This document shows, one piece after another, positions 1 through 10,944 of a stretch of 64,000 nt of DNA (its first letter is position 1; each line of letters starts with the position of its first letter). The position numbers were made by a program, and so were the translations under genes. Location of the stretch: contig OX388310.1 of NCBI GenBank assembly GCA_947579605.1, positions 4,030,001 through 4,094,000 of the forward strand, given 5' to 3'. The notes beneath the pieces were generated by a model. The model was not told where the DNA came from. It saw nothing but the letters and a program-made list of their open reading frames with translations, and did not search any database. This DNA is from Athripsodes cinereus (Eukaryota > Arthropoda > Insecta > Trichoptera > Leptoceridae).

Positions 1-1055
1 TCTATTCTCAGCCAGGTGTACTGAATTTTAAAATGACGAAGTTTTAGTCTACATACTTGATTTCATCAGCTTATTATTGTTCTGGTTTGGGTCTAAGCAT
101 GAAATAAAAATATTTTTTCGTGACATCTAATGATTATTTATTCGATTTTTAATAAAAGGTACATATATGATATTTTTTGTGTTGCAGATTTAAAGGACAT
201 TAATTTTTCATTAATTAAATTGGTCTTTTAATGACTTTTAGGCTTGGATAGGATGTGCAATACTTAAATATGAGAAACAGCATAAATTATTATGGTTAAT
301 TCTGAAAACATTTTCTGAGAAAATTAGTATCTTCTACGTTACTAGTTGGTCTATAATGTGAATCTAAAACTTGTGTGAAAATTCGAGTAAACAGCTTAAC
401 TCTTTTGTATAATTTATAACATAACCATGAAGCTGGTGTAATAATTTATGTATGATATTTTAGTAAAATAAAATAAAACTTTAAATATATTGCCTTCAGC
501 GACATTTTCTAGATGAGACACATTTGTTCAAAGTTCCTAGCAGCAGAATTTCACATTCTCGACTGATTATTATTACTAGCAATGAAACAACTTTGATAAA
601 ATAACCGGATACCGGATATCTGGGAAGACCATAAACCAGATATTCACCAAATGAACTTGTTGAGCAAGGAGTGAGTTATCCTGAAAAGGTGTTTTTTGAA
701 CACTCGCTTTGTGAGCGAGGCGTTGGTGAGTTTGATTCTCGGAGTTAACATAGTGTTCCTGCTCGTTTTTGGAGTTCAATTGATTAGAATAAACTAGAGT
801 AGTTTAAAAAACAAAAAAAAATGATTTACATCTACACATCTTAGTTAGTAAATCTAGTCTCCGACACCCAAATGTGTCGAAAATTCTAAAGTTAAATTTT
901 TAAAAGCTTTCTACATATGTAATTTATTTTATTACTACCTCCTTAATCAATAAATGAGATTCATTTCACGTATTAATATCATCACGTAAGTATTAATTTA
1001 AAACATGTTCAGAATCGTTGATCTTTCAACTTTTCAAACTCAAGCCGTGAAGTCC
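1..1055. other. AT-rich intergenic DNA, no gene recognised
   Basis: Only short random open frames. Around 700-745 (plus strand) a stretch ending in GAGTTTGATTCTCGG resembles a decayed SINE box B, but it is too weak to call. Confidence 0.6.
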
Positions 1056-1355
1056 CCAATACCGAATTGGCCTTCCACACTTTTTGTAGGTTTTAGAGTA
1101 TCCTGTAAAAGACAGATATTCGTAAAATTTCACACATAAGACAATAAACGCCTATAATCTAACGATAAGATAAGCTACCCAACATGAATGTTAGGAATAT
1201 TAAAAAAAAAAAAAAACTTCAACTACAAGTTTCTTTATTCAGAGAGACGTCTTTCGTCTTATAACGTTGCCCATTATCATGTACTTTTTTTTAAAAAAAA
1301 AAGTTAAATCTGGGTTTTTGTTATAAACCCAAAGACAACCTTATACACCTTTTAC
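1056..1355. repeat. fragments of three dispersed repeats
   Basis: Positions 1085-1130 match the antisense of dispersed repeat A (see 35990-36305). Positions 1225-1285 carry the AGAGACGTCTTTCG motif of the foldback family at 32790-33006. Positions 1305-1350 carry the antisense 3' end of the SINE at 37731-37890 (AAATCTGGGTT...TATACACCTTT). Confidence 0.5.
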
Positions 1356-1663
1356 AGTACTTATAAGATGAAAGACATGTCTCTCAATAAAAAAAAAACA
1401 TATTGTAGCAAAAAACATTTGTTTCTTGTCATTATGGAGTTCTACTACCTAAACACCGACACAGTGAATTGTTTTATTTTTTATTTGCACGCAAAGGGTA
1501 ATCGATATGTGTATTGCAACAAATCACTCGTACCGGGTGGAATGCCTATGAATAAAAAAATAAATGAATATGTGTATTGCATATATTAGGTCGGTTCATA
1601 TGAAATTGCCGATTTCTAACAACAAATAAAAATGCATTTTTTGTAACAATATAAAAATATTTA

Positions 1664-1849
1664 TTAATCAAAGTAATTGCCATTTACATCAACAGTCTTT
1701 TGCCAACGAGTTAGCAAAGAATAAATTCCACTTTTGTAGAACTCTTGATTTTTGGAAGCCGCAAAGTCATCAAAGGTCCTAATAATATCGATTTCGTTGG
1801 TGAACGTTTTATTTTTCAAAAATAAGTCCAGATGGTATGAAGTAAACAC
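1664..1849 (-). pseudogene. mariner transposase, C-terminal piece
   Basis: Continues the transposase interrupted at 2562: HLDLFLKNKTFTNEIDIIRTFDDF, then LLTRWQKTVDVNGNYFD and stop. This C-terminal pattern (SLLTRWQKCVDVNGNYFD-like) is diagnostic of mariner. Removing the insertion and one 17-bp duplicate restores an uninterrupted HFFKHLDLFLKN reading, which shows the two pieces belong together. Confidence 0.85.
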
Positions 1850-1961
1850 TTAACTTTTTTATAAATACACACTATATTTTATAAATGAGTAGACAATTGT
1901 TTCGTCTTTTACCAAGACATTATCAATACTAAATTTAGAAAGAATACAAATTGATTACGAA

Positions 1962-2341
1962 GGTACAATAAATAAATTATGCAGTTAACAATTTTAAATG
2001 GGGGATGAAGAGGGCGGGGACTTAGGGTGGAGTGGGAATATTTTTAGAATGGGTGATGCGTTAGGTACCGTTATGTTATTAACTATATTATTACAACTAT
2101 TAATGTTTTTATGTATTTCCAATGTCTCTCTCAAAATTAATCTTCTATAATTACTATTGCCGTTATGTAGAATCTTAAATGGTTTTCTATTGTTAATGTG
2201 ATGATTGTTCTCTATGAGGTGGTTGGCGAATTCCGAGCGGAACGCATCACCCATTCTAAAAATATTCCCACTCCACCCTAAGTCCCCGCCCTCTTCATCC
2301 CCCACTTAAAATTGTTAACTGCATAATTTATTTATTGTACC
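1962..2341 (-). mobile_element. 101-bp inverted repeats around a Penelope-like GIY-YIG tail fragment
   Basis: Arms 1962-2062 and 2241-2341 are inverted copies with about one mismatch; they are unusually GC-rich (GGGGGATGAAGAGGGCGGGG). The 178-bp loop reads on the minus strand as FANHLIENNHHINN followed by RRLILRETLEIHKNIN. This looks like the C-terminal tail of the GIY-YIG endonuclease region of Penelope-like retroelements (SxFAxHxxExxH ... LxxLExxEIxK). The family call is from pattern memory. Confidence 0.5.
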
Positions 2342-2490
2342 AAGACATTTTACATCTTAAATTCAGGGATGAGGCTTGCCACCCATCCTGAATGTCTTGA
2401 TTTTATATTGGCACAGAGAGGACAGCTTGCATGTTTATTTTATGCAGCTGGTCTGCTGGCTACCCCACTTGTGGGATTTGCCGTGATGGT

Positions 2491-2512
2491 ATAGTAGTAG
2501 TAGTAGTAGTAG
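2491..2512. repeat. (TAG)n microsatellite
   Basis: Seven tandem TAG units at the end of a repeat A copy. Confidence 0.9.
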
Positions 2513-2554
2513 TTTACTTCATACCATAATGGATAATACGCAAAAAGTTACGGA

Positions 2555-3145
2555 TTACATTAAAAATAAGTCCAGATGTTTGAAAAAATGATAGTCTGTA
2601 GGAGAAAGGTCTGGAGGATGAGGAAGAACTTCAATGTTTAATTCGTTTAATTTTGAAATGGTCAGTTGTGAAGCATGCGGTCTCTTTTGCATATCTGTCA
2701 AATCATAGGGTACCAATTTATCCAATTTTTTCACCTTTCCAATAGCACCCAGATGTCGAACAATCGTTGAATGAGAAACCCCAAGTTCTGCTGCGTATTT
2801 ACGAACGGTTGTTTGAGGATTAGATTCGACAATATTTTTTAATTTCACATTTTCAACAACAGATGGTGGTCTTCCACGAGGGTTATTTTCAAGGCTGGTA
2901 TCACCAGAACGAAATTTGGAAAACCAAAACTGAACGGTTCTTTCATTAGTGGTGTCTGTCCCAAAGGTTGAATTGATGTTTTTTGTAGCCGCTGCCGCGC
3001 TGTGTTGAAGTTTATATTCATACAAAAAAACTATACGTAAATTTTTTGTTGAGATAATATTGTGTGAAGGACTAAAAATATAAAATTTGTGAAAATATAT
3101 CACCGAAAAATGTAACAATACTAACACAACACACCAAAGAATCAA
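2555..3145 (-). pseudogene. mariner transposase, N-terminal piece with internal deletion
   Basis: The frame carries the mariner paired-type helix-turn-helix region (NERTVQFWFSKFRSGD, GRPPSVVE, VSHSTIVRHLGAIGKVKKL) and the linker VPYDLTDMQKR. It then jumps straight to RPHASQLTISKLNEL and LPHPPDLSPTDYHFFKHLD, the region of the third catalytic Asp. Compared with the family (about 345 residues, DD34D), roughly 100 residues holding the first two catalytic aspartates are missing. The upstream end of the frame (first 40 residues) is probably not native. The frame stops at the nested insertion and resumes at 1849. Confidence 0.85.
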
Positions 3146-3243
3146 AATAATAAAAAATATCGCTTAACGTAACGCACGTCCGTGCTCAAGTGCGGTTCAT
3201 TGACGACTAAACGAAAATCGGCAATTTCATATGAACCGACCTA

Positions 3244-3935
3244 ATATTAAATCCGTTGTCTATCCCAAATGTTTATAACATGTAGGTAGTTTATTGACTA
3301 CCCCAATTGTGTTGGGAAATGTTGTGATATTGAAGATAGATATAAATATACTATTCGGATATGAGATATGAGCCGGATAAATTTCTTCTCTAATTATTAT
3401 TACCTCAGGGAGACATGTATGTACTTATACAAGGAACTTCACTCGAGTAGAATAAGAGATAACGGTTCACTGAGTAATAGGATGTTCATGTGAAGCTCTG
3501 GGGAAAAGTTTTTAGAGTGTAATTGAGGAAATCTGCATTTCACTCACCAAGTTCAGAGACGAGAGGAAAATCAGTGAAAGTATAGAAATACATATTATAC
3601 AGAGTGCCTCTGTTATTAAACAATGTACCAAATTAATAAAAAACGTCCATTTATCGAGGAAGCAACTTTGCAAAAACTTTCAATAAAAATACAAGTGTCC
3701 TCGGCATACTAATTAAAATTTAGACATTCAGGATGGGTGACACAACTCATTGCTGAATTGAAGGTTTTGGATGTCTTAAAGTCCGATGTTTTACTACGAA
3801 TTCTTGCCTTTCATTGGATTCTTGTAAACTTACAAAAAAAGAGTAAGAGATCCATTCTTTACCGGAGACCCTACGGGATTTTTTTCGAGTTCATTTTTTA
3901 AACATGATACTGATATTCTTGTTTTTTTTGAAATT
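3244..3935. repeat. two repeat A fragments in otherwise unremarkable AT-rich DNA
   Basis: Positions 3250-3345 are a decayed antisense piece (ACTACCCCAATTGTGTTGGG). Positions 3720-3890 are a sense piece beginning AGACATTCAGGATGGGTG and ending near ATTCTTTACCGGAGACC. Nothing else was recognised between. Confidence 0.55.
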
Positions 3936-3937
3936 AT

Positions 3938-4150
3938 TCTTCTTCTTCTTCTCGTGCCATATCAGGTACCCCCGACGTTGACAATCACACTGGTGGAGGC
4001 TTCGCTATCTTGCGCGACCCGGAACAACTCCCCCACATGTCTCATCCCGGTCCAGTCTCGTATGTAGTGCAGTCAAGACGTTTGCCTTCTGTCAGGACCA
4101 CACTACCCCTCAATCTTCCCAATCTTTCCTCAATCAATTTTCCCTTCTTG
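3938..4150 (-). mobile_element. LINE 3'-end fragment (RTE-like) with (GAA)n tail
   Basis: The antisense reading gives a decayed C-terminal LINE pattern ending in GAAGAAGAAGAA (3945-3955 plus strand TTCTTCTTCTTC). It is the same family as the better copy at 52383-52565: the plus-strand texts GGTACCCCCGACGTTGACAA and GGAACAACTCC match that copy. Confidence 0.6.
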
Positions 4151-4189
4151 AAATTATTGAGAATGTATGAAAAATCTGTGAAAAATGTA

Positions 4190-4725
4190 TGACATGCGAA
4201 TTGAAAGGCTGTAAATGAATGAATAGATAAATAAATAAACAAACTTAAATTTCGTAATAACAAATTTCCTGTAATTTCCTTGCTGTTAACTCATAGCCCA
4301 TAAAAATGTTTGTGTTCTCGATTAGAAAAATTGGTTTGTTATTTTAGTTTGAGGTTGATGTGGCTTGGTAAATTGTAAAATAACACAATCCAAACTCTTT
4401 CAGCAGATGTATATGTGGTTGTTTACAAATGATCTCTGATAAAAATATTTTTCATCTGCGTTTTCTACAAGTGTCAATTTATTATAATAATATGTTAAGA
4501 CAACTAAATTAATTAAGAACGTTGGTAATAACATTATCTTTTAAAGTTTGGATTAGAGTTTTAGTCTTAAGTTAATTTTATTGAGCGAGAAAATACAACA
4601 CACAGCAAATAAAACAAAATAAAATTAAGATAACTTTTTAGATAAAAAATAATCAATATTTATAATGGTTTTCCTTCTTCTTCCTCTTATGGTAGATCCG
4701 AGGATCTGTTTAAGATACAAAAGAC
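4190..4725. other. AT-rich DNA, nothing recognised
   Basis: No conserved frame, repeat family or splice-bounded open segment seen. Confidence 0.5.
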
Positions 4726-4729
4726 TACC

Positions 4730-4968
4730 AATATACCGAACTCCAACTTCTGAAATCAATGTTTAGTCCTGTGGAATCTCTCCAGTGCCACTTTGGATCA
4801 ATCAACAAACAAACAAACGAAATTAAACACATAAGTGTAGTACATGTAACACTCAGACATAGAATGATTTGTAAAATGTCATTTTTCTTTTTGTATTGGT
4901 TGGAGATCGAATCCGTGACCTCATGGCTCAAAGGTTAAAGCGTTACCTCCGCACCACACCAGCCGTAA
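4730..4968 (-). mobile_element. tRNA-headed SINE (family 1), decayed
   Basis: On the minus strand the head (4968 down to about 4900) carries a box A-like GTGGTGCGGAGGTAACGC and a box B-like GGATTCGATCTCC. A body with TCTGAGTGTTACATGTAC follows, which matches the cleaner copy at 21521-21750. Confidence 0.65.
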
Positions 4969-5007
4969 TTTATTCAATCAGTTAGGGTAGTCAAACTCAT
5001 TCTGTAA

Positions 5008-5110
5008 GGTACACCCGAAGGCAGAAGATCGTAAGGCAGGCCAAGGCAAATGCTATTAGATAACATCAACCGAGATCTACAGGAGCTAAATGCTAAAGAC
5101 GACTCCACTG
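5008..5110 (+). mobile_element. LINE C-terminal fragment
   Basis: The text GAAGGCAGAAGATCGTAAGG...AACATCAACCGAGATCTA is the sense counterpart of 39165-39335, where the antisense strand reads PEGRRPLGRPRQRLLDNINRDLEELNA, a typical LINE reverse-transcriptase tail. Frame is lost here. Confidence 0.5.
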
Positions 5111-5532
5111 ATCAAGATAAAAAGGTTTGAAATCATGAAATCCTACAAGAGCATTGAAGATAAGTAAATATTCATGTGTTAGCAATAAAAACTGTAAAAC
5201 AGACATGTTTATGTTAGTATCTACATAAAATAGGTACAAATTTTTCCTTGTATTGATAATTAAAAAAATTATCTTGAATGGGAATATTGAAACATTATTG
5301 GAAAAAACAAATAAGTAATTTAATTTGTGAGTATTGAATATGATATTAAACATTCAGGTAACGGCTTCATTTGACTCTTATCATTTAAACGACGACGGTA
5401 AATCGAATGAAATTGTTCTAGGGGAAACTTGAAATATTGCTACGCAAATATCAGTAAATGTAAAGAACATACTTAAGTATGTTCATATAATAGTACAATA
5501 GAAAGAATTGGAGTAATTTTCTTGGTCTAAAA
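5111..5532. other. AT-rich DNA, nothing recognised
   Basis: No supported feature. Confidence 0.5.
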
Positions 5533-6178
5533 TGTATTTATTTATTTATTTTATTTATTTTATTCTTCACTGTACATTGTTTACAATAATACAAATTTAC
5601 ATAGAAAATATAATTTATACAATTCAATGTACAGAGGGCGAGTTTATCGCTAAAATGCGATGTCTTCCAACTAACCCGGTTATTAAAATAAAAAAAAAAA
5701 CGAAACAGACATAAATGTACACATCTACAGTAATATTATAAATATAAAAAAAAAACAAAGACATAACATAAAGCAAACAAATGAAAAAGGCACATGCAGG
5801 CAACAATGCATTCATGGACACATAATAATAAGAAAAAGTATAACATACATATATTGCAGCGTGCACATGCATAGGGGAAAGGGTTTTAGGAGTCAGATGC
5901 TAAATTCAGAGAAAGGAAGTGATTTTTGACAGCTTGTCTGAAAGAAGGAAAAGTTGTTATCATCCTGATTTTCGAAGGAAGATTGTTCCAACAGCGAGCA
6001 CCATGAACAAGAAATGAGTTGGACAGAAAGTTCGTACTGTGTGCTGGTACTGCTAGAAGACGCTCTCTGTTGGATCGCAAAGGTAAACCATGACTCGCCA
6101 GATACTCGAATTTTTCTTTAAGATAATATGGGGAGGACGTTAGAAATAATGTTTTAAAAACTAGACACAAAATATGAA
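5533..6178 (-). mobile_element. 5'-truncated Jockey/CR1-type LINE: ORF2 end, 3' UTR and A-rich tail
   Basis: A 94-codon frame (6170-5886, minus) contains LVHGARCWNNLPSKIR and FPSFRQAVKNHFL, the pattern of the ORF2 C-terminus in Jockey/CR1 LINEs (NSFxxxxxRxWNxLPxxIR...FKxxLxxxL). Below it lies about 340 bp of 3' UTR ending in (TAAA)n-like repeats at 5533-5560. The 3' UTR has GGGCGAGTTTATCGC...GTCTTCCAACTAACC (5637-5676). That signature recurs at 52625, 58790 and 59889, so this LINE family has left several 3' ends in the window. Confidence 0.75.
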
Positions 6179-6349
6179 GATCACGTCTTTGACGTATGGT
6201 GGTCCACTTCAGCTGGTAAGATATGATCCCGATTTGATTTCAATCTCATTTGTGATAAAACGTTGGTTTTCAGGGAATCTCTTCATAACTTTTACAAGCC
6301 TCCAGATTCCATCAGCAATATCCGGTCGTGGACCTAATATCTTCTTTAG

Positions 6350-6500
6350 AAGTTAAGACATCCAGGATAGGTGGCAAACCTTATCGTTGAACTGAAAATG
6401 TTAAATGTTTTAAAGGTGATGTTTTACGAATACCTACCTCTTGCAGGACATCCAAAAGTTAGCAGAAAAAAGTGAAAGACCTGTTTCATATCGTGGACTC
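6350..6500 (+). repeat. dispersed repeat A, partial copy
   Basis: Starts AAGACATCCAGGATAGGTGG and continues through a weak match of the CAGGACA...AAACTTGCAGAAAAGAGTG segment. Confidence 0.6.
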
Positions 6501-6859
6501 CTCGGGATAATTTATATCGTAAATTTAGAAAAAAAAAAAAAAAAATTAAAATTAACGAATAAACCGAGCTCTTTGGAGTTTTTAAATTCCATTATTATTC
6601 ACAAAATCAAACATTTTAATATTATTTTGAATTTTTATAAGGGTAATTAACGTTATTGTATTATCGTTTATAGAAAACAATAAGAAGAAATAATCAAATA
6701 CGAAACTGTTTTACGGAGACAAGCGGATGTCCATTAATTTCCGTTTCCTTTATAAAATAATAAATACTGTACCTTAATAAAATTAACTTCAAAGAAATCA
6801 TTAAGATTGTTGTTGTTGCCGTTCGTATTTATTTTTTGTATTGTTTTGTTAATCTACAG
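6501..6859. other. AT-rich DNA, nothing recognised
   Basis: No supported feature. Confidence 0.5.
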
Positions 6860-7086
6860 CAGTGTTCCGCAAACTTTTTGTACTCAAGGTACACCTATTA
6901 AGTCAAGAAATTTTAGAGGTACACCAAAGAAAAAAGCAATGTTTATTTAACAAAGCGTCTCGCTCTTATAGCTCTCAGCTATTTTTAGGTATATTATGTT
7001 CACAAATCCTTGACTTTTTTCCGCGGCACACCAACTGATGTCCACGGTACACCAGTGTGCCGCGGCACACGCTTTGCGGAACACTG
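6860..7086. mobile_element. hAT-type MITE, 227 bp, perfect 8-bp target duplication
   Basis: ATCTACAG flanks both sides (6852-6859 and 7087-7094). The element starts CAGTGTTCCGCAAA and ends TTTGCGGAACACTG, a terminal inverted repeat with the hAT-type CAGTG start. There is no coding capacity. The internal text with repeated GGTACACC resembles widespread hAT MITEs. Confidence 0.92.
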
Positions 7087-7252
7087 ATCTACAGGATAGA
7101 AACAAAAATTCAATTAGTGTATTAAATATAAATAATCAATTTCCTTTTGTTTTCCGTTTCCAGAAAATATAAAAAAAATATTACTCTTGATTTCTTTGTC
7201 GCTGTAGAATTATTTGAATCAGTTCAGATATTTATATGTCTAAATAAGGATC

Positions 7253-7784
7253 AACTGAATGCACGATTGTAAAAACACACCTCAGACCAAATGCAAAAGT
7301 TTCAAAAAATCAATGAAAACTGTCTGGTGTTAAAAATTGGACTGAAGGTTTTTTCTTTTTTACTATTTATGTTTAAAAATAGCAAAAATATGGTTTGCTG
7401 GAATTTGATAACGTTAATAATTCCAAGATTATTTTTTATTAATTTTTAGACTAAGGATGAGGTGGGTTTTTACAGTAATCTTTGTATAAGACGTGTTATT
7501 ATAATCGAAGTCCCAATTTTGTTGGAACGGTTAAGAAATTTATTTGCATACAATTTCGTCTAAATTATAAATTTTCATCCCATTTTCACTTAATTTTATA
7601 TTTTTTCATAAAATTGATCTAACTCTTCTTCGACATTTTAAATTGAAGGCTATTGAAATATTTTTTCCAGAACTTTTTCTATGGAATACTTGTATGACCG
7701 AGGTTTGTTTTATGCTCAAATGGTCTTAAAAAAGATTTTGGAAAAAATGATCTGAGGTGGGTTTTTACAATTGTGCATTCAACT
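7253..7784. mobile_element. MITE with 34-bp imperfect terminal inverted repeats
   Basis: Left end 7253-7286 (AACTGAATGCACGATTGTAA...) and right end 7751-7784 are inverted copies with four differences. A third copy of the core GAGGTGGGTTTTTAC lies inside at 7458-7472. No clear target duplication or coding frame was found, so the superfamily is unassigned. Confidence 0.7.
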
Positions 7785-7944
7785 AATGAATACATATGAA
7801 TACATATGAATACATTACTAATGAATACGGTAATATAAGATAAAATGTATGATAATATATAAGACTGTGATAAGATCGTCGGTAGCTCAATGGTAGAATC
7901 TTGGACTTAACGTGTATAATATGAACAATTCGTTCTCCCATTTG
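7785..7944 (+). repeat. short tandem repeat and a tRNA-like SINE head remnant
   Basis: Positions 7783-7830 repeat TGAATACATA-like units. Positions 7876-7903 read GTCGGTAGCTCAATGGTAGAATC, a box A-like tRNA head, but no box B follows, so it is not a tRNA gene. Confidence 0.45.
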
Positions 7945-8735
7945 CATTTTTATTTTGGTGAGTCTTCACTGATACGGTACTTCCCACTTGTAACATGCAG
8001 GTCGTTTTCTCCACGTCGATATAAAACAAGACATTATTCTAGCTGAGCTTCCAATCTGGTAATGAATATAGAGTGAAAAAATTTTCGGAGGAAATAAATG
8101 AACCGTTATAAAAATATTATCACGCAATGGAAACGACATACCTAATAAGGAGTAATAAAATACCTTTCTAATAAATTGTATAAAAAATCAACGGCATATA
8201 CTTTTTGAATTAGGGTGTATAACCATTTACTTTGTTCTTCAATACTAGATAAAAAAATTATCTCTTTAATTTAAGCGAGAATGCAAGTAACTTTGTAAAC
8301 CGAAATGTAAAATCGTAATCATTAAGATATTTTACAAAAAAAAATCATTTTTATTTTGGCGAGTTTTCACTGATACGGTACTTCCCACTTGTAACATGCA
8401 GGTCGTTTTCTCTGCATCGATAAAAAAATAAGACATTATCCTAGCTGAGATTCAAATCTGGTAATGAATATAAATTTTTTTGGGAGGAAATAAATGGAAT
8501 GTTATAAAAATATTATCTCGAAATGGAAACGACATACTTAATGTGGAGTAATAAAATACCTTTCTAATAAATTGCATTAAAAATCCACGGCATATACTTT
8601 TTGAATTAGGGTGTATAACCATTAACTTTGTTCTTCAATACTGGATTGAAAAAAATAATCTCTTTACTTTAAGCGAGAATGTAAGTAACTTTGTAAACCG
8701 AAATGTAAAATCGTAATCATTTAGATATTTTACGA
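7945..8735. repeat. two-copy tandem duplication, period about 401 bp
   Basis: Copy 1 (7945-8333) and copy 2 (8346-8735) both start CATTTTTATTTTGG and end GATATTTTAC. They differ by scattered substitutions and small indels, so the duplication is not recent. No coding frame is shared. Confidence 0.85.
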
Positions 8736-9735
8736 AAAATTTTAAGGGCACACTGAGGTGATTTATAAAATTGTATCTTGCAAACAGCTGCCCTAAAAAC
8801 AACAGTCAGGGGAGGCTTCTCTTGATAATGATCTTATTTAGAATCCTATCTTTTATACTTTTTGACACCTGAAAACTTACAGAACAGAGTGGGAGACCGA
8901 TTCTTTGCCAGTAGCTCCATGGAATTTAACTCATGTATGAGAAAATTAATAGTGTAATTTTTTAAATTAATATTTCTTACTCATTATAATATATTTTCCT
9001 AATTCTAGACTAAGATTTTGTCGAGGATGGCACCAAATTCAACTTAGGTCTATTAGATTAAATGGTATTAAATGGATGACTCGAATTTCCATAATACTGT
9101 TGCAAAATTTCACCAATACACATATCAAAATAGCCAGATGCCCTTCTCTTCTATTTAGTAAGAATTTTCAGTAACCCACCACCCTTGGTTCTAAGGTTTC
9201 TTTTGCGGTGTGTTAATTTCACAAAAAAACACAGTAACTAGGCATATAAATTATTCATTACAGACTTTGTTTAAAATTCATGGAATAAACATGTTGTTAA
9301 TTTCAAAAAATAATATGAGTTCATGTCAGATACAGTTGAAAAGTAATTTCAGTAGTCAGCAATGTAGTTAGTTGTTTTTTTAACATTTTTTTTTGTTTTA
9401 CGGTTATTTTCTGTTTAAATCTGAAATTATGATGAATATTTTATGATGTTCAACGTGGGTAAAAAGGTGAAAAAAAAACAAATTGTTTGAGACGGGATTT
9501 TAAATTTGTTACATAAAATGCTATTTTTACATTTCTTTGTGGTACATTGATTTTTAGAATGTTTAAAAAGCAGGCAAAAAAGTTGAGATGAATTTTTCCA
9601 GCCCCATTTAGATGGAGTGTCTTGATCCATTTGAGATCTAAAATAGGAAATCAGAGCTAAAAGTGGTTGCAGCTATTGGTTTGATTGGTGGGCCTTCGAT
9701 TGTGACAGTGAAAATAGTGGAATCGGTGAACGTTG
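8736..9735. other. AT-rich DNA with one repeat A fragment
   Basis: Positions 8850-8935 match the right part of repeat A (ACCTGAAAACTTACAG ... GATTCTTTGCC). The rest shows nothing recognisable. Confidence 0.5.
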
Positions 9736-9876
9736 TTCATGAACACTGAAGTGATCACTTAAGCTAGCCTAGAACCGATAGGTATGCGTCGGGACGCCTT
9801 TCTCACTTTTTCATTAGATTTTGCACAATGTTATACTATGGTTCTCCAATTGAGATGATTTTTCAATATTGCACTA
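9736..9876. mobile_element. partial copy of the palindromic MITE at 21811-22002
   Basis: Shares TATGCGTYGGGACGCCTTT and the arm ATTAGATTTTGCACAATGTT...GGTTCTCCAATTGAGATG, but lacks the opposite arm. Confidence 0.65.
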
Positions 9877-10019
9877 TACATCATGGCACCTCCTAAATGT
9901 ATCAAATGAAAACGTCATCCTTTCAATTTGTTTCGGAGACTCCGTGACAAGTACTACAGTGTTTTATTTACATAAAATATGCAAACATCTTTAATTTTCA
10001 TTGTTATATGAAACACTAT

Positions 10020-10213
10020 TATACTGCTGAAGAAGGGAAGCGTGGAAGGCGCCGAGTACCAGCAAAATAAAACGACCAAACTAAGGAGGCCACACAGAGT
10101 TCACTACACGGGACCTTGCACATGGCGAAAGATCGCTCAACAGATAGTTAACAGAACGAGGCATGATGGTCACGATTCTCAGGATTGAAGAACCGACGGA
10201 GATGATGATGATG
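10020..10213 (+). mobile_element. LINE 3' end with (GAT)n tail, frame decayed
   Basis: Three-frame reading gives scraps such as AKDRS and a stop-ridden tail before GATGATGATGATGA (10199-10213). The layout matches LINE reverse-transcriptase C-termini ending in a short microsatellite. Confidence 0.5.
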
Positions 10214-10931
10214 ATTTATAAAAGTAGAATATTTTATATGTTATTTCAGTATTCAGACGTAGGAGTCACATTGTAACTAAGAACTGAAGACAACAAAAAT
10301 CAAATACAATAAATACGTCATAGTGTTCTGAAAATTGTTTTTTTTTTTAAATTTTTATTTTAAAATAAATAATAATATATTAACATACAATATGTTTCTA
10401 AGAATCCTATTATATACATATTCTTCAAAGTTGAGAAGGGATGTATTTTCATATCAAGTTTCTTTATTGATATCGTTACGAGTATTAATATAATTTAGTC
10501 TTCAATTATATTTTTCATTTTTACCTGCAGTCATGAACTATTTTTTGAGAATAAATTGAAAGAGGTTTTCTCACGTTGTTCTATTTATAGTAGAACGAAA
10601 CGATCGCTTCAAATTTTATCCAATTTTGGAACTCTACTATTAGTGTTTCAAAACTATAAATAACTCGATTTTTCTATTTTCGTCTGTCAAATTATTTTTT
10701 GAATATGTTAAAAAAGGCTCAGCCGTATAAGAATGAAAAAATCTTTATTTTATCAGTGAACCCTTTTATCCATGAGAAAAGTACAAAATATTCTATGAGA
10801 TAATGTATAATAATATTTTCAATCTAATAAGCTCTCATACTTCTCTTTTATAATACGTAACACAGTCACAAAGCTTTTCGAATACATTACTGTTAAAATC
10901 AACACTTTATATCATTGTTTTACATCTATCT
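10214..10931. other. AT-rich DNA, nothing recognised
   Basis: No supported feature. Confidence 0.5.
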
Positions 10932-10944
10932 ATCTATCTTTAAT

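Larger units (their letters stand above)
1835..2561. mobile_element. 727-bp insertion inside mariner with 17-bp target duplication
   Basis: AAAAATAAGTCCAGATG occurs at 1818-1834 and again at 2562-2578, and the mariner frame reads straight through if one copy is removed. A long, odd-length duplication fits target-primed retrotransposition better than a DNA transposon. The insert is composite: a 101-bp inverted repeat with a Penelope-like fragment (1962-2341), a repeat A copy (2342-2490) and a (TAG)n run (2491-2512). GTATGAAGTAAA near its start is inverted as TTTACTTCATAC at 2512-2523. Confidence 0.8.
1589..3241 (-). mobile_element. mariner element with 27-bp perfect terminal repeats, interrupted
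   Basis: The ends are perfect 27-bp inverted repeats beginning GGTCGGTTCATATGAAATTG (1589-1615 and 3215-3241), each bordered by TA (1587-1588, 3242-3243), the Tc1/mariner target. Between them, on the minus strand, lie two pieces of a mariner transposase. The copy is dead: the transposase has an internal deletion and is split by a later 727-bp insertion (1835-2561). Confidence 0.9.

Noticed and set aside
1994..2305. 103-codon frame as a complete protein
   Set aside because: Its ends are the two arms of an inverted repeat; only the central 55 or so codons look protein-derived.
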